NCBI GenBank assembly: GCA_945871455.1
Contig: CAMBXJ010000336.1
Coordinates: forward strand, 1-5,191
Length of the DNA stretch: 5,191 nucleotides
DNA from: Asaia bogorensis
Lineage (GTDB): Bacteria; Pseudomonadota; Alphaproteobacteria; Acetobacterales; Acetobacteraceae
Reading direction: 5' to 3'
Below, piece by piece: positions 1-4,860 of the stretch. The stretch's first letter is position 1; each line of letters starts with the position of its first letter. The position numbers and the translations under genes are program-made. The notes under the pieces are model-generated. The model worked only from the letters and a program-made list of their open reading frames with translations. It did not search any database and had not been told where the DNA came from.

Positions 1-246
1 CGGCAGCGACTGATCCTGGAGTGCCGCCAGCCAGCCGGCGAATTCCGGCGGGTCATCCGGTGATGGTACGGCAGTCGCGGCTTTGGTGAGCGCGTCCCGC
101 TCAAGTGCGGTGGCTTCGCGCGCGTCGTGATTGCCGAGGATCGGGTAGCGGTCAGCCTCCCACAGCAGACGGAGCACTTCGCGGACAGTGATGGCGTGCG
201 GCCCCCCTGCCCTGCTTCCAATGACGTTGGTCGAGGTCTGGTTCAT
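1..246 (-). CDS. Unrecognised protein, third gene of the AbiE-like operon (partial, 3' end outside window)
   Basis: An open frame starts with ATG at 246-244 and runs off the left edge without a stop, giving 82 residues. The start overlaps the stop of the AbiEii-like toxin gene in an ATGA junction. This is the same junction used between the antitoxin and toxin genes, so translational coupling is likely and no separate ribosome binding site is evident. The residues seen include TVREVLRLLWEADRYPILG (about 21-39), which is probably helical, then a charged stretch rich in Ala, Glu and Asp, and a Pro-rich linker with PSPDDPPEFAGW (about 61-72). There is no signal peptide or membrane segment in the visible part. 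I do not recognise the family. Gene order suggests it is co-expressed with the toxin-antitoxin pair, either as an accessory component or as an unrelated gene using the same transcript. That it is a real gene is well supported by the overlap; its function is unknown. Confidence 0.7.
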   Translation of the reverse strand, partial: MNQTSTNVIGSRAGGPHAITVREVLRLLWEADRYPILGNHDAREATALERDALTKAATAVPSPDDPPEFAGWLAALQDQSLP

Positions 247-1274
247 CGGTTCACCGCAGCTTCTAGAGCGGCGATGTTTGCGATCACCGCGTCGAAGGCC
301 GGCACGTCGCCGAAGATCATCACCGCCATCGCCTGATAGTCGGCGCGCAGCAGATCAAGCATGGCCGGCGGCGGCACGAGTGTGAAGCTGCCCGGGACGG
401 CCGTGTCCTGGCCGGCGCGCTTGAAGAACATGCGCTCATGGCGTCCGCAGTCCACGGCCATCGCCAGATCAGTTGCCGCCCGCTGGCCGGTTTCCGTCCG
501 CAGCATCCGGTCCACGTCGTAATAGTGCCGCGACACACGTTGTCCCCCGCCGCGCAGCACGCCGCGGTCTTCGAACGACCGCCGCAGACTGTGCAGGATC
601 AGAATCTTGTCCCAGAAGGTCCGTACAGGATCAACCGTCGTGACGTTCGGCACCGTGAGATCGAAGCCCGGCAGATCGTTGGAGATGTAAGGACGCACGG
701 TCAGCGGCGTATGCGGATCGAGGGCCGACTTGGCGCCGGCTTCGATCTTCACCGCCGGCCGGACATATGGATCATGATCCGCTACCGCCGGATACTGGAT
801 CAGCAGGGTCTGACCGTCGGCATCGTCGTCGTCCGGTACCACGTGCAGTGGATCGTCGCTGACCGGCAGCTTCGACGCCAGCCCTTCCAGCTGTATCTTC
901 AGTGCACCGCCGATGAAGATCTGACATGCTTTGCGGATATCTTCGAGCCGCCTGTCACGCTGCTTTCGGCTCAGCGTTTCCAGGTCTGCAATTGAGGCCG
1001 ATGCATTGATGTCCTCCCGAAAGACGGTGATGTCGATGTCCTCGGAGAAGCGTTCGATCAGGCCATAGCCTTTCGACAGCGAGGTGCCGCCCTTGAACAG
1101 CAAACGCGGGCCGCCGGGTTCGAGGCCGTTGAACAGCGCATCCAGAGTCCAGAAGACCCAGAAATCCTTCTCGACATTCTGCACTGTAGTGCCCAGCCGT
1201 GCGGCCGTCGCGAGGAAGAGGCCGTGACGATCATCGGCGGTGGATGAGAGCAGGCGGTCGAAATCCGGATTCAT
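243..1274 (-). CDS. AbiEii/AbiGii-family nucleotidyltransferase, toxin of a type IV-like toxin-antitoxin system
   Basis: This 343-residue protein has the hallmarks of the AbiEii/AbiGii (PF08843) nucleotidyltransferase-like toxins. Residues 59-68 carry LFKGGTSLSK, the GG(T)S nucleotide-binding motif. It is followed by FSEDIDI (76-82), with the two metal-binding aspartates D79 and D81. VKIEAG (175-180) supplies a likely third acidic residue, E178. Downstream are FWDK (220-223) and SRHYYD (248-253), which match the conserved K and D/H positions of the C-terminal half of the family. Known members transfer nucleotides to RNA targets (tRNA acceptor ends for MenT relatives) and so stop translation; applying this here is inference. 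The protein should be cytosolic. Its ATG overlaps the stop of the upstream DUF6088 gene by four bases, as usual for AbiE operons, and no ribosome binding site is visible. All catalytic motifs appear intact. The protein may act in abortive infection, plasmid maintenance, or both. Confidence 0.9.
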   Translation of the reverse strand: MNPDFDRLLSSTADDRHGLFLATAARLGTTVQNVEKDFWVFWTLDALFNGLEPGGPRLLFKGGTSLSKGYGLIERFSEDIDITVFREDINASASIADLETLSRKQRDRRLEDIRKACQIFIGGALKIQLEGLASKLPVSDDPLHVVPDDDDADGQTLLIQYPAVADHDPYVRPAVKIEAGAKSALDPHTPLTVRPYISNDLPGFDLTVPNVTTVDPVRTFWDKILILHSLRRSFEDRGVLRGGGQRVSRHYYDVDRMLRTETGQRAATDLAMAVDCGRHERMFFKRAGQDTAVPGSFTLVPPPAMLDLLRADYQAMAVMIFGDVPAFDAVIANIAALEAAVNR

Positions 1275-2002
1275 ATCAGCACGCCCGCGGCTTCATGCTT
1301 CGTGCGCCGGATTGCCGTGCGGCGCACAGTGCGGCGTGTCACATCCGGCGCATCGTCGCTTGCGTCACTGGCTACAAGCTCGCGCACGAATGCCTGCATC
1401 CAGGCTGGAAGTGTCGGCAGGCCTGTAGCGAGATCGGCGGCAATAACCGGACCCTGATCCTTATTGGCGAGAATTGCGCGCAGCCGGCGAAGTATGCGGC
1501 GGCGGTCATTGGGATCGCTGAGCGCATCACGCAGCCAGTGCAGCGCCTGGACAACACGCATCCCCGGCCGGTCTGCCCAGAACAGTTTGCTTGGCGCGGT
1601 CGAGCGGAAGGCGATGGTCTGCTTGCCGAGTTTGATCGGGCGCAGACGCGCATCGGTGTGTACGACAATTCGGCCGGGCACCGCGTCACTCAGTCCGAGA
1701 TCGTTCGCCGCCGTCATGCCATCGACCAGCATCCGTGTCTGGTCGCGCCGCGCCACGGCTTGAATAACCTGGCAGTAATCGGGAACGGACATCTGGCCGG
1801 TCAGCCGGTTGTGCCGGGGTTTGTCATAGAGGCCGCGATCGAGGCGGCGGAGATGGGACGCGAGCGTGAGGCGTTGCAGCGTTTTGTCCACGGCCTCACG
1901 CGAACCGAGATCGAGGAAATCGACTGGCGTCCAGACAGCATCCGGCGTTGCCTGAATCCGATCGGTAATCTGCGTCTTGAGGTTAGAGGGGGGGGCACTC
2001 AT
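1271..2002 (-). CDS. DUF6088/AbiEi-like winged-helix antitoxin and probable autorepressor
   Basis: This 243-residue protein lies directly upstream of the AbiEii-like toxin gene and overlaps it by ATGA. The N-terminus (about 8-62) resembles a winged helix-turn-helix. A TPVDFLDLGSREAVDKTLQRL segment is followed by LRRLDRGLYDKP, the RGLY wing that is typical of AbiEi and DUF6088 proteins. Residues 70-140 (VPDYCQVIQAVARRD, then MTAANDLGLSD) match the usual middle part of the family, followed by a mixed domain with IVVHTD and KLFWADRPG. The C-terminus (221-235) is very basic, with RRTVRRTAIRRTK. In studied AbiE systems this protein neutralises the toxin without stable binding (type IV) and represses its own operon through inverted repeats; both roles are inferred here. 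The ATG at 2002 is chosen because AGGAG lies five bases upstream. A C8 tract covers codons 3-5, an oddity discussed separately. Confidence 0.85.
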   Translation of the reverse strand: MSAPPSNLKTQITDRIQATPDAVWTPVDFLDLGSREAVDKTLQRLTLASHLRRLDRGLYDKPRHNRLTGQMSVPDYCQVIQAVARRDQTRMLVDGMTAANDLGLSDAVPGRIVVHTDARLRPIKLGKQTIAFRSTAPSKLFWADRPGMRVVQALHWLRDALSDPNDRRRILRRLRAILANKDQGPVIAADLATGLPTLPAWMQAFVRELVASDASDDAPDVTRRTVRRTAIRRTKHEAAGVLI

Positions 2003-2007
2003 GACAG

Positions 2008-2012
2008 CTCCT
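2008..2012 (-). promoter_or_regulatory. Ribosome binding site of the antitoxin gene, inside a small inverted repeat
   Basis: On the minus strand AGGAG ends five bases before the ATG at 2002, which fixes the start of the DUF6088 gene. The site is the centre of GACAG-CTC-CTGTC (2003-2015), five-base arms with a three-base loop. A hairpin or a bound dimer there would cover the site. Whether this is used for control is inference. Confidence 0.65.
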
Positions 2013-2020
2013 GTCTGATA

Positions 2021-2049
2021 TTCGTATGCAAACTTCGGACAGAATGCAA
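2021..2049 (-). promoter_or_regulatory. Weak candidate promoter of the toxin-antitoxin operon
   Basis: On the minus strand TTGCAT (2049-2044) and TACGAA (2026-2021) are separated by 17 bases, each matching three of six sigma-70 consensus positions. The -35 hexamer is repeated at 2031-2026, so ATGCAA occurs twice, 18 bases apart. This could be an operator repeat for the autorepressor. The position suits a leader of about 15 bases before the ATG. The match is poor and no better candidate is seen. Confidence 0.25.
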
Positions 2050-2059
2050 GCCGGCGTAA

Positions 2060-2333
2060 CCAGTCGGAAAACTCCTGTAAATCTCGGACAAGCGCGGGTG
2101 ACGATCAACGGGCGCGTCCCGCCGACGAGAACAGACGCTCGCCATCCGCCCAGCCGAATCCCGGTTGGCACGGATTGTGAATGGAGCACGAGCCATCGCG
2201 GTCTCGCCAACGATAATGCGGCTGAGGCCGCTCAAGCCGAGACAGCATAAACCCCAGAGACCCTGATGCTCTCCGAGTCGCATGGCGCAGATTTCCACGA
2301 CTCGGGGCGGCGATAGCCATGAACAAACAAGAG
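2060..2333. other. Stretch between the toxin-antitoxin promoter and the iterons with no supported gene
   Basis: No reading frame here has a convincing start, ribosome binding site or family resemblance. The open frames that cross it are short and run into the promoter region or the iterons. It probably serves as a spacer between the divergent toxin-antitoxin and rep units. I saw no strong repeat, tRNA or terminator. Confidence 0.5.
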
Positions 2334-2342
2334 ATATCCACT
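2334..2342 (+). promoter_or_regulatory. Candidate DnaA box upstream of the iterons
   Basis: ATATCCACT matches the DnaA box TTATCCACA at seven of nine positions and lies ten bases before the first iteron. TTATCCCGT at 2401-2409 matches only six of nine. Iteron origins usually carry a DnaA box beside the repeats, so position favours this site, but a seven-of-nine match is common by chance. Confidence 0.3.
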
Positions 2343-2351
2343 GCGCCGTCG

Positions 2352-2365
2352 TGGAGTCTGGTGGC
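2352..2365 (+). repeat. Rep iteron 1 (perfect)
   Basis: TGGAGTCTGGTGGC is identical to the consensus formed by the copies around rep. It is followed by G, as in several other copies. It is the copy farthest upstream of rep. Confidence 0.85.
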
Positions 2366-2375
2366 GCCTCCGTAT

Positions 2376-2389
2376 TGGAGGGTGGTGGC
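2376..2389 (+). repeat. Rep iteron 2 (imperfect)
   Basis: TGGAGGGTGGTGGC matches the iteron at 12 of 14 positions (TC replaced by GG). It starts 24 bases after iteron 1, in the same direction. Confidence 0.7.
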
Positions 2390-2408
2390 GCGACTCGTGG
2401 TTATCCCG

Positions 2409-2422
2409 TGGAGTCTTGTGGC
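2409..2422 (+). repeat. Rep iteron 3 (one mismatch)
   Basis: TGGAGTCTTGTGGC matches at 13 of 14 positions. It starts 33 bases after iteron 2 and borders the AT-rich segment on its left side. Confidence 0.8.
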
Positions 2423-2424
2423 AC

Positions 2425-2465
2425 ACACTAATAATTAGAGAATCTAATATCTTCCTAATAGCTTT
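2425..2465. other. AT-rich segment with CTAATA repeats, candidate DNA unwinding element of the origin
   Basis: This stretch is far richer in A and T than its surroundings and contains CTAATA three times (2428, 2444, 2455). The first belongs to a perfect palindrome, CTAAT-A-ATTAG (2428-2438). It lies between a direct iteron (2409-2422) and an inverted one (2467-2480). In iteron plasmids a repeat-bearing AT-rich segment next to the iterons is where the strands open; assigning that role here is inference. It may also hold the -10 region of the rep promoter (TAATAT at 2445-2450), but I found no good -35 for it. Confidence 0.55.
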
Positions 2466-2466
2466 T

Positions 2467-2480
2467 GCCACCAGACTCCA
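2467..2480 (-). repeat. Rep iteron 4 (perfect, inverted)
   Basis: GCCACCAGACTCCA is the exact reverse complement of the iteron. It lies 38 bases before the rep ATG, in the probable leader or promoter region, so it is well placed to serve as an operator for Rep autoregulation. Confidence 0.85.
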
Positions 2481-2517
2481 AGTTGACGGGGCAACCATCA
2501 CCAGCCACGGTCATTTT

Positions 2518-3417
2518 ATGGCGGAAGTTCATCAACTGATCCTGCTTCACGGGGTAGATGAGGCACGGCGGCAGGCCGTGACGAAGCATGAACGCCAAGT
2601 GGTCGAAGCTGCATTCCAGGTCTTAAGCGAAGATGCCGAGAGGATGGGCTTTACCTACAGCGGGTTCGCCCTAACCTCCTTGCCCCACAAACCTCAGCAA
2701 GGTAGCACTTGGCGTCGTGAGGGCCACAACCTGACATTGGTGTTGCAAGCAGGCGTCGATCGCAATGAGAAAAGTGTTGGCCTGCCCTACGGTTCATATG
2801 CTCGCTTTATCCTACTTTTTTTGCAGAGTGAGGCAATCCGCTCGGGATCACGAGAGATCGCTCTTGGACGAAGCATGCGGATATGGCTTGGCCATATGGG
2901 TCTTTCGATCGGTGGCGAGACCTACCGACGTGTAAACGAGCAGGCCAGACGGATCAGCGCCTGTACCCTGATGTTCTTTTCTGACCGTAGCGGCGGCGAA
3001 CTCATGCGGCGCGGCGGCTTTGTCGATGGCGCCATCACGATGACAGATGCGCTCAGCGAGCAGCCTAGCCTATGGCAGGACCGCGTGCTTATAAACGAAG
3101 AGTTCTACCGTGCCCTCCGGGAACACCCCGTTCCACTGTCAGAAAGCGCTCTCAGGGCCATTGGGCCACGGTCTATGGTGATCGATGTCTATATCTGGCT
3201 TGCCTACCGGCTGCATGCGCTGAAGCGTGATGTCGAGATTGGTTGGCCATCACTCCATGCCCAATTTGGCGCCGGTTACACCCGGCTTCGGGCCTTCCGA
3301 TCGCATTTCCTAGAGGCACTGAACCTCGCGTGCGCCGTTTATCCGGAAGCCAACATCTCTGTCGGCGAGCGCGGGATCATTCTCCGCCCATCCCGACCGG
3401 CAATCGCCAAAACGTAA
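2518..3417 (+). CDS. repA: Plasmid replication initiator, RepA_C (PF04796) family
   Basis: This 299-residue protein should bind the iterons around its gene and start plasmid replication in the cytoplasm. It shows the conserved blocks of the alphaproteobacterial RepA type, in order: YSGFALTSLPHK (47-58), GLPYGSYARFILLFLQSEA (88-106), LGRSMRIWLGHMGLSIGG (116-133), EQARRISACTLMFF (141-154), REHPVPL (201-207), DVYIWLAYRLHAL (223-235) and FGAGYTRLRAFRSHF (250-264). The last two probably form part of a DNA-binding winged-helix region. The ATG at 2518 is preferred. The frame is open to a TTG at 2416, but that extension reads through the AT-rich element and iteron 4, and conserved sequence begins only at EVHQL (residues 3-7 from this ATG). 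No strong ribosome binding site precedes the ATG, which fits low expression of an initiator. Base composition is somewhat lower in GC than the flanking genes. The family call is firm; the exact start is less certain. Confidence 0.9.
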   Translation: MAEVHQLILLHGVDEARRQAVTKHERQVVEAAFQVLSEDAERMGFTYSGFALTSLPHKPQQGSTWRREGHNLTLVLQAGVDRNEKSVGLPYGSYARFILLFLQSEAIRSGSREIALGRSMRIWLGHMGLSIGGETYRRVNEQARRISACTLMFFSDRSGGELMRRGGFVDGAITMTDALSEQPSLWQDRVLINEEFYRALREHPVPLSESALRAIGPRSMVIDVYIWLAYRLHALKRDVEIGWPSLHAQFGAGYTRLRAFRSHFLEALNLACAVYPEANISVGERGIILRPSRPAIAKT

Positions 3418-3420
3418 CCC

Positions 3421-3434
3421 GCCACCAGACTCCA
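3421..3434 (-). repeat. Rep iteron 5 (perfect, inverted), just after rep
   Basis: GCCACCAGACTCCA is the exact reverse complement of the iteron and starts three bases after the rep stop codon. It opens a second group of iteron-related sites between the convergent rep and parB-like genes. Confidence 0.85.
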
Positions 3435-3449
3435 GTCCGGAGGCATCCC

Positions 3450-3463
3450 GCCACTGATCTCCA
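3450..3463 (-). repeat. Degenerate iteron-like site
   Basis: GCCACTGATCTCCA matches the inverted iteron at 10 of 14 positions, with both ends conserved and four central bases changed. It starts 29 bases after iteron 5. It may be a weak Rep site or chance. Confidence 0.35.
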
Positions 3464-3534
3464 CACCCAGGTCACGTAGCTAAGGGAGAGCCGTTCGTTT
3501 CCTAGCGTCGGGGGACAATATCGACCGCAAAATT

Positions 3535-3548
3535 TGGAGTCTGGTGGC
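3535..3548 (+). repeat. Rep iteron 6 (perfect)
   Basis: TGGAGTCTGGTGGC is identical to iteron 1. It is the left half of an inverted arrangement with the half copy at 3553-3560. Confidence 0.85.
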
Positions 3549-3560
3549 GGTCGCCACCAG
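3541..3560. repeat. Perfect inverted repeat made from iteron 6 and an opposed half-iteron
   Basis: CTGGTGGCG (3541-3549) and CGCCACCAG (3552-3560) are exact reverse complements with two bases between them. The right arm is a truncated iteron (GCCACCAG) whose outer half is replaced by AGGGACTC. Inverted iterons commonly act as operators for Rep dimers, while single iterons bind monomers. The site could also form a hairpin between the convergent genes, but neither strand has a U-run directly after it, so a classical terminator is unlikely. Confidence 0.75.
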
Positions 3561-3644
3561 AGGGACTCAGTAAGTAAACCGATTGAAAGCGGTGGTCCGA
3601 CAGTCGACTTAAAATGATCTAACATTGATCGACCCGAATCTTAA

Positions 3645-4010
3645 TCAGACTCCCCTCCCCTGCCCCATCTCACGCTCCAGGGCAGCAAGGGCACGTTCGA
3701 CGACTTCGCCGAGAGTGACGCGGTGTGTGAGTTCTCCCGCTTCGTAGCGAAGGCGTTCACTTTCAACGATTTCATGAAAGCGGTCGTGGGCGGTTCCCCT
3801 GATCCGCGCATTGAGCAGCACGATGCGGCCTGTCTTGGCTCTGGCCGGCTTTTTCGACGGCTGCGTCGGCGCACGGCTTGGGAACCCCCCCTCCTCCGAC
3901 ACGCGGCGCACAGTCTCGGGCGGCACCGGCGGGGTTTCCGGCTCGGCTTTGGGTTTAAAGCCGCTGAGATCGATGTCTTCGTCAAAAATGCTGGGGCGCG
4001 TCCCGGACAT
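3645..4010 (-). CDS. Small plasmid partition protein with ribbon-helix-helix-like C-terminus (ParB-type partner of ParA)
   Basis: This 121-residue protein follows parA directly. The parA stop and this ATG overlap as TGATG, so the two are translated together. Residues 9-21 (FDEDIDLSGFKPK) and 32-45 (ETVRRVSEEGGFPS) resemble the N-terminus of small proteins found after ParA on alphaproteobacterial plasmids, often named stability or partitioning determinants. A basic, Pro-rich linker follows (46-60). The C-terminus looks like ribbon-helix-helix: strand GRIVLLNARIRG (61-72), helix 73-90, turn, and helix TLGEVVERALAALEREM (99-115). Such proteins bind the centromere and the par operator and stimulate the ParA ATPase; this is inferred from position and fold. 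A TTG at 4013 would add one residue, but ATG is preferred. An orthodox ParB fold is absent. The alternative, an antitoxin-like repressor, is less likely beside parA. Confidence 0.75.
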   Translation of the reverse strand: MSGTRPSIFDEDIDLSGFKPKAEPETPPVPPETVRRVSEEGGFPSRAPTQPSKKPARAKTGRIVLLNARIRGTAHDRFHEIVESERLRYEAGELTHRVTLGEVVERALAALEREMGQGRGV

Positions 4011-4708
4011 CAAGCCACCTCCGCCTGCTGAACGACGGGCTCTTGACGCCGCGTCAGCATGGCGACCACCTCGGCGGTAAATTGCTTGGCGTTGTTCAGC
4101 GCGGAAGACACATTGCTCACCGCATTGGTGTCCAGACCAGACAAGGTGCCACCGAAGGAGAAAATGGCGCGGAAGGCATCGCGCTCATGAAGTGCCGTGC
4201 CGAACAGAGGTATGCCTTGTTGCCGCATGTCTTGTTCAAGGCTCTTGAGCGTCCTGGGTCGGACAGCAGGATTCGTCTGGGTAAACAGCACGGCAAATGG
4301 GATCGGCTTGTTGTACACCTTCTCCTGGCGGCCGATGAACTTGATGACCTTGATCGCCTCGATAGCGTCGAGTTCGGAGCCTTTGGTCGGGATGATGACA
4401 AGGTCGGCGCGGCTCATGGCCTGTGCGACCATAAGCGTCGCCGTGCCTTCAAGATCGACGATAACGAACGCTGTTTGGCGGGCGGCTGCGTCGATGGTGT
4501 CAATCAGTGTTTCCTCGGTGACTCCGCCGATGACGTTTAACTTGCTGGGGCAGCCGGGCTTTCTGCTCCACCTGGTGACGGGTTGATTGGGGTCTGCGTC
4601 GATGATCGTGACCGCCGCGCCGCGCGCGGCAAGTTCGGTGCCGAGCAGCACGGCGGAGGTCGATTTGCCGGCTCCCCCTTTCGAGCTGGCAAACGAAATT
4701 GTTGGCAT
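4010..4708 (-). CDS. parA: ParA/VirC1-type partition ATPase
   Basis: This 232-residue protein is a small ParA-family ATPase that would segregate plasmid copies over the nucleoid. It has the deviant Walker A motif KGGAGKST (10-17, K10 and K15), IDADP (36-40, Walker A' with D38) and VIVDLEG (82-88, Walker B with D85). The DLEGTA form, followed by ADLVIIPTKGSELDAIEAIK (101-120), resembles the VirC1-like branch. There is no N-terminal helix-turn-helix, so it is a type Ib ParA that leaves repression to the partner protein. The ATG at 4708 is chosen because MPTISFASSKGG is the normal ParA start, AGG lies a few bases upstream, and the candidate promoter leaves this as the first ATG. The frame remains open to an ATG at 4753, but that would overlap the -10 region and the repeats. 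The downstream small gene overlaps the stop. Confidence 0.9.
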   Translation of the reverse strand: MPTISFASSKGGAGKSTSAVLLGTELAARGAAVTIIDADPNQPVTRWSRKPGCPSKLNVIGGVTEETLIDTIDAAARQTAFVIVDLEGTATLMVAQAMSRADLVIIPTKGSELDAIEAIKVIKFIGRQEKVYNKPIPFAVLFTQTNPAVRPRTLKSLEQDMRQQGIPLFGTALHERDAFRAIFSFGGTLSGLDTNAVSNVSSALNNAKQFTAEVVAMLTRRQEPVVQQAEVA

Positions 4709-4740
4709 GTCGGGACCTGAATCGGTTGTTACCACCCGAA

Positions 4741-4771
4741 GATATATGACCAACAGTCGTCAATCTGTCAA
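4741..4771 (-). promoter_or_regulatory. Candidate parA promoter embedded in the repeat cluster
   Basis: On the minus strand a consensus -35, TTGACA (4771-4766), is followed by CATATA (4748-4743) after 17 bases or TATATC (4746-4741) after 19 bases. Transcription would start near 4735, leaving about 25 bases before the ATG at 4708. The -35 lies between the arms GACCAACA and TGTTGGTC (4748-4755 and 4780-4787), so a protein bound to the repeats would block it. Autoregulation by the small partner protein is the obvious inference. Confidence 0.55.
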
Positions 4772-4787
4772 CTGCCGATTGTTGGTC
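4748..4787. repeat. Inverted repeat across the parA -35 box
   Basis: GACCAACA (4748-4755) and TGTTGGTC (4780-4787) are perfect eight-base inverted arms with 24 bases between them. The right arm overlaps a second, imperfect palindrome at 4778-4801 (ATTGTTGGTC and GACAGACAAT, eight of ten pairs). Confidence 0.7.
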
Positions 4788-4801
4788 GTCAGACAGACAA
4801 T

Positions 4802-4816
4802 AACTGTATGACAGTT
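4802..4816. repeat. AACTGT-ATG-ACAGTT palindrome
   Basis: Six-base perfect arms are separated by three bases. TAACTGT recurs directly at 4801-4807 and 4820-4826. Its right end overlaps the start of the 41-base nested palindrome. Confidence 0.7.
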
Positions 4817-4853
4817 GTCTAACTGTCGTCTATAAGACGGCTGATAGACAACT
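4813..4853. repeat. 41-base nested palindrome, candidate centromere or operator
   Basis: The outer arms AGTTGTCTA (4813-4821) and TAGACAACT (4845-4853) are perfect. Inside them, CGTCT (4827-4831) and AGACG (4835-4839) flank the central ATA on the same axis. Two five-base spacers (ACTGT and GCTGA) separate inner and outer arms, so the layout is 9-5-5-3-5-5-9. It lies about 105 bases upstream of the parA start, where plasmid par loci with ribbon-helix-helix partners usually have their centromere or operator. The function is inferred. Confidence 0.75.
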
Positions 4854-4860
4854 ATCGTCT

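Noticed and set aside
438..995. Plus-strand open frame of 185 residues
   Set aside because: It lies wholly opposite the AbiEii-like gene, whose catalytic motifs are intact, and resembles no family. It is a by-product of GC-rich coding sequence.
1199..2059. Plus-strand open frame of 286 residues, longer than the antitoxin opposite it
   Set aside because: It spans the antitoxin gene, part of the toxin gene and the operon promoter. The minus strand has recognisable domains, a ribosome binding site and ATGA coupling.
2026..2250. Plus-strand frame of 74 residues ending in LANDNAAEAAQAETA
   Set aside because: The ending looks like alphaproteobacterial protein tails, but the frame starts within the divergent promoter, has no ribosome binding site and matches nothing. 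At most it is a remnant.
2105..2428. Minus-strand frame of 107 residues with repeated ATRLHD-like peptide
   Set aside because: The peptide repeat is simply the iteron read in frame; there is no coding evidence.
2352..3560. CRISPR array suggested by repeated 14-base units
   Set aside because: Copies are too short, occur in both orientations, have irregular spacing and lie around a rep gene. They are iterons.
3603..3633. GTCGA/TCGAC arms as a terminator of the par operon
   Set aside because: The arms are five bases with a poorly paired interior and no U-run on the minus strand, so a rho-independent terminator is not supported.
4043..4540. Plus-strand frame of 165 residues opposite parA
   Set aside because: It is antisense to an intact ParA with Walker motifs and lacks any recognisable feature.
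4709..4753. Fifteen-residue N-terminal extension of ParA
   Set aside because: It covers the candidate -10 region and repeat arm, and ParA proteins of this type begin at the MPTISF-like strand.
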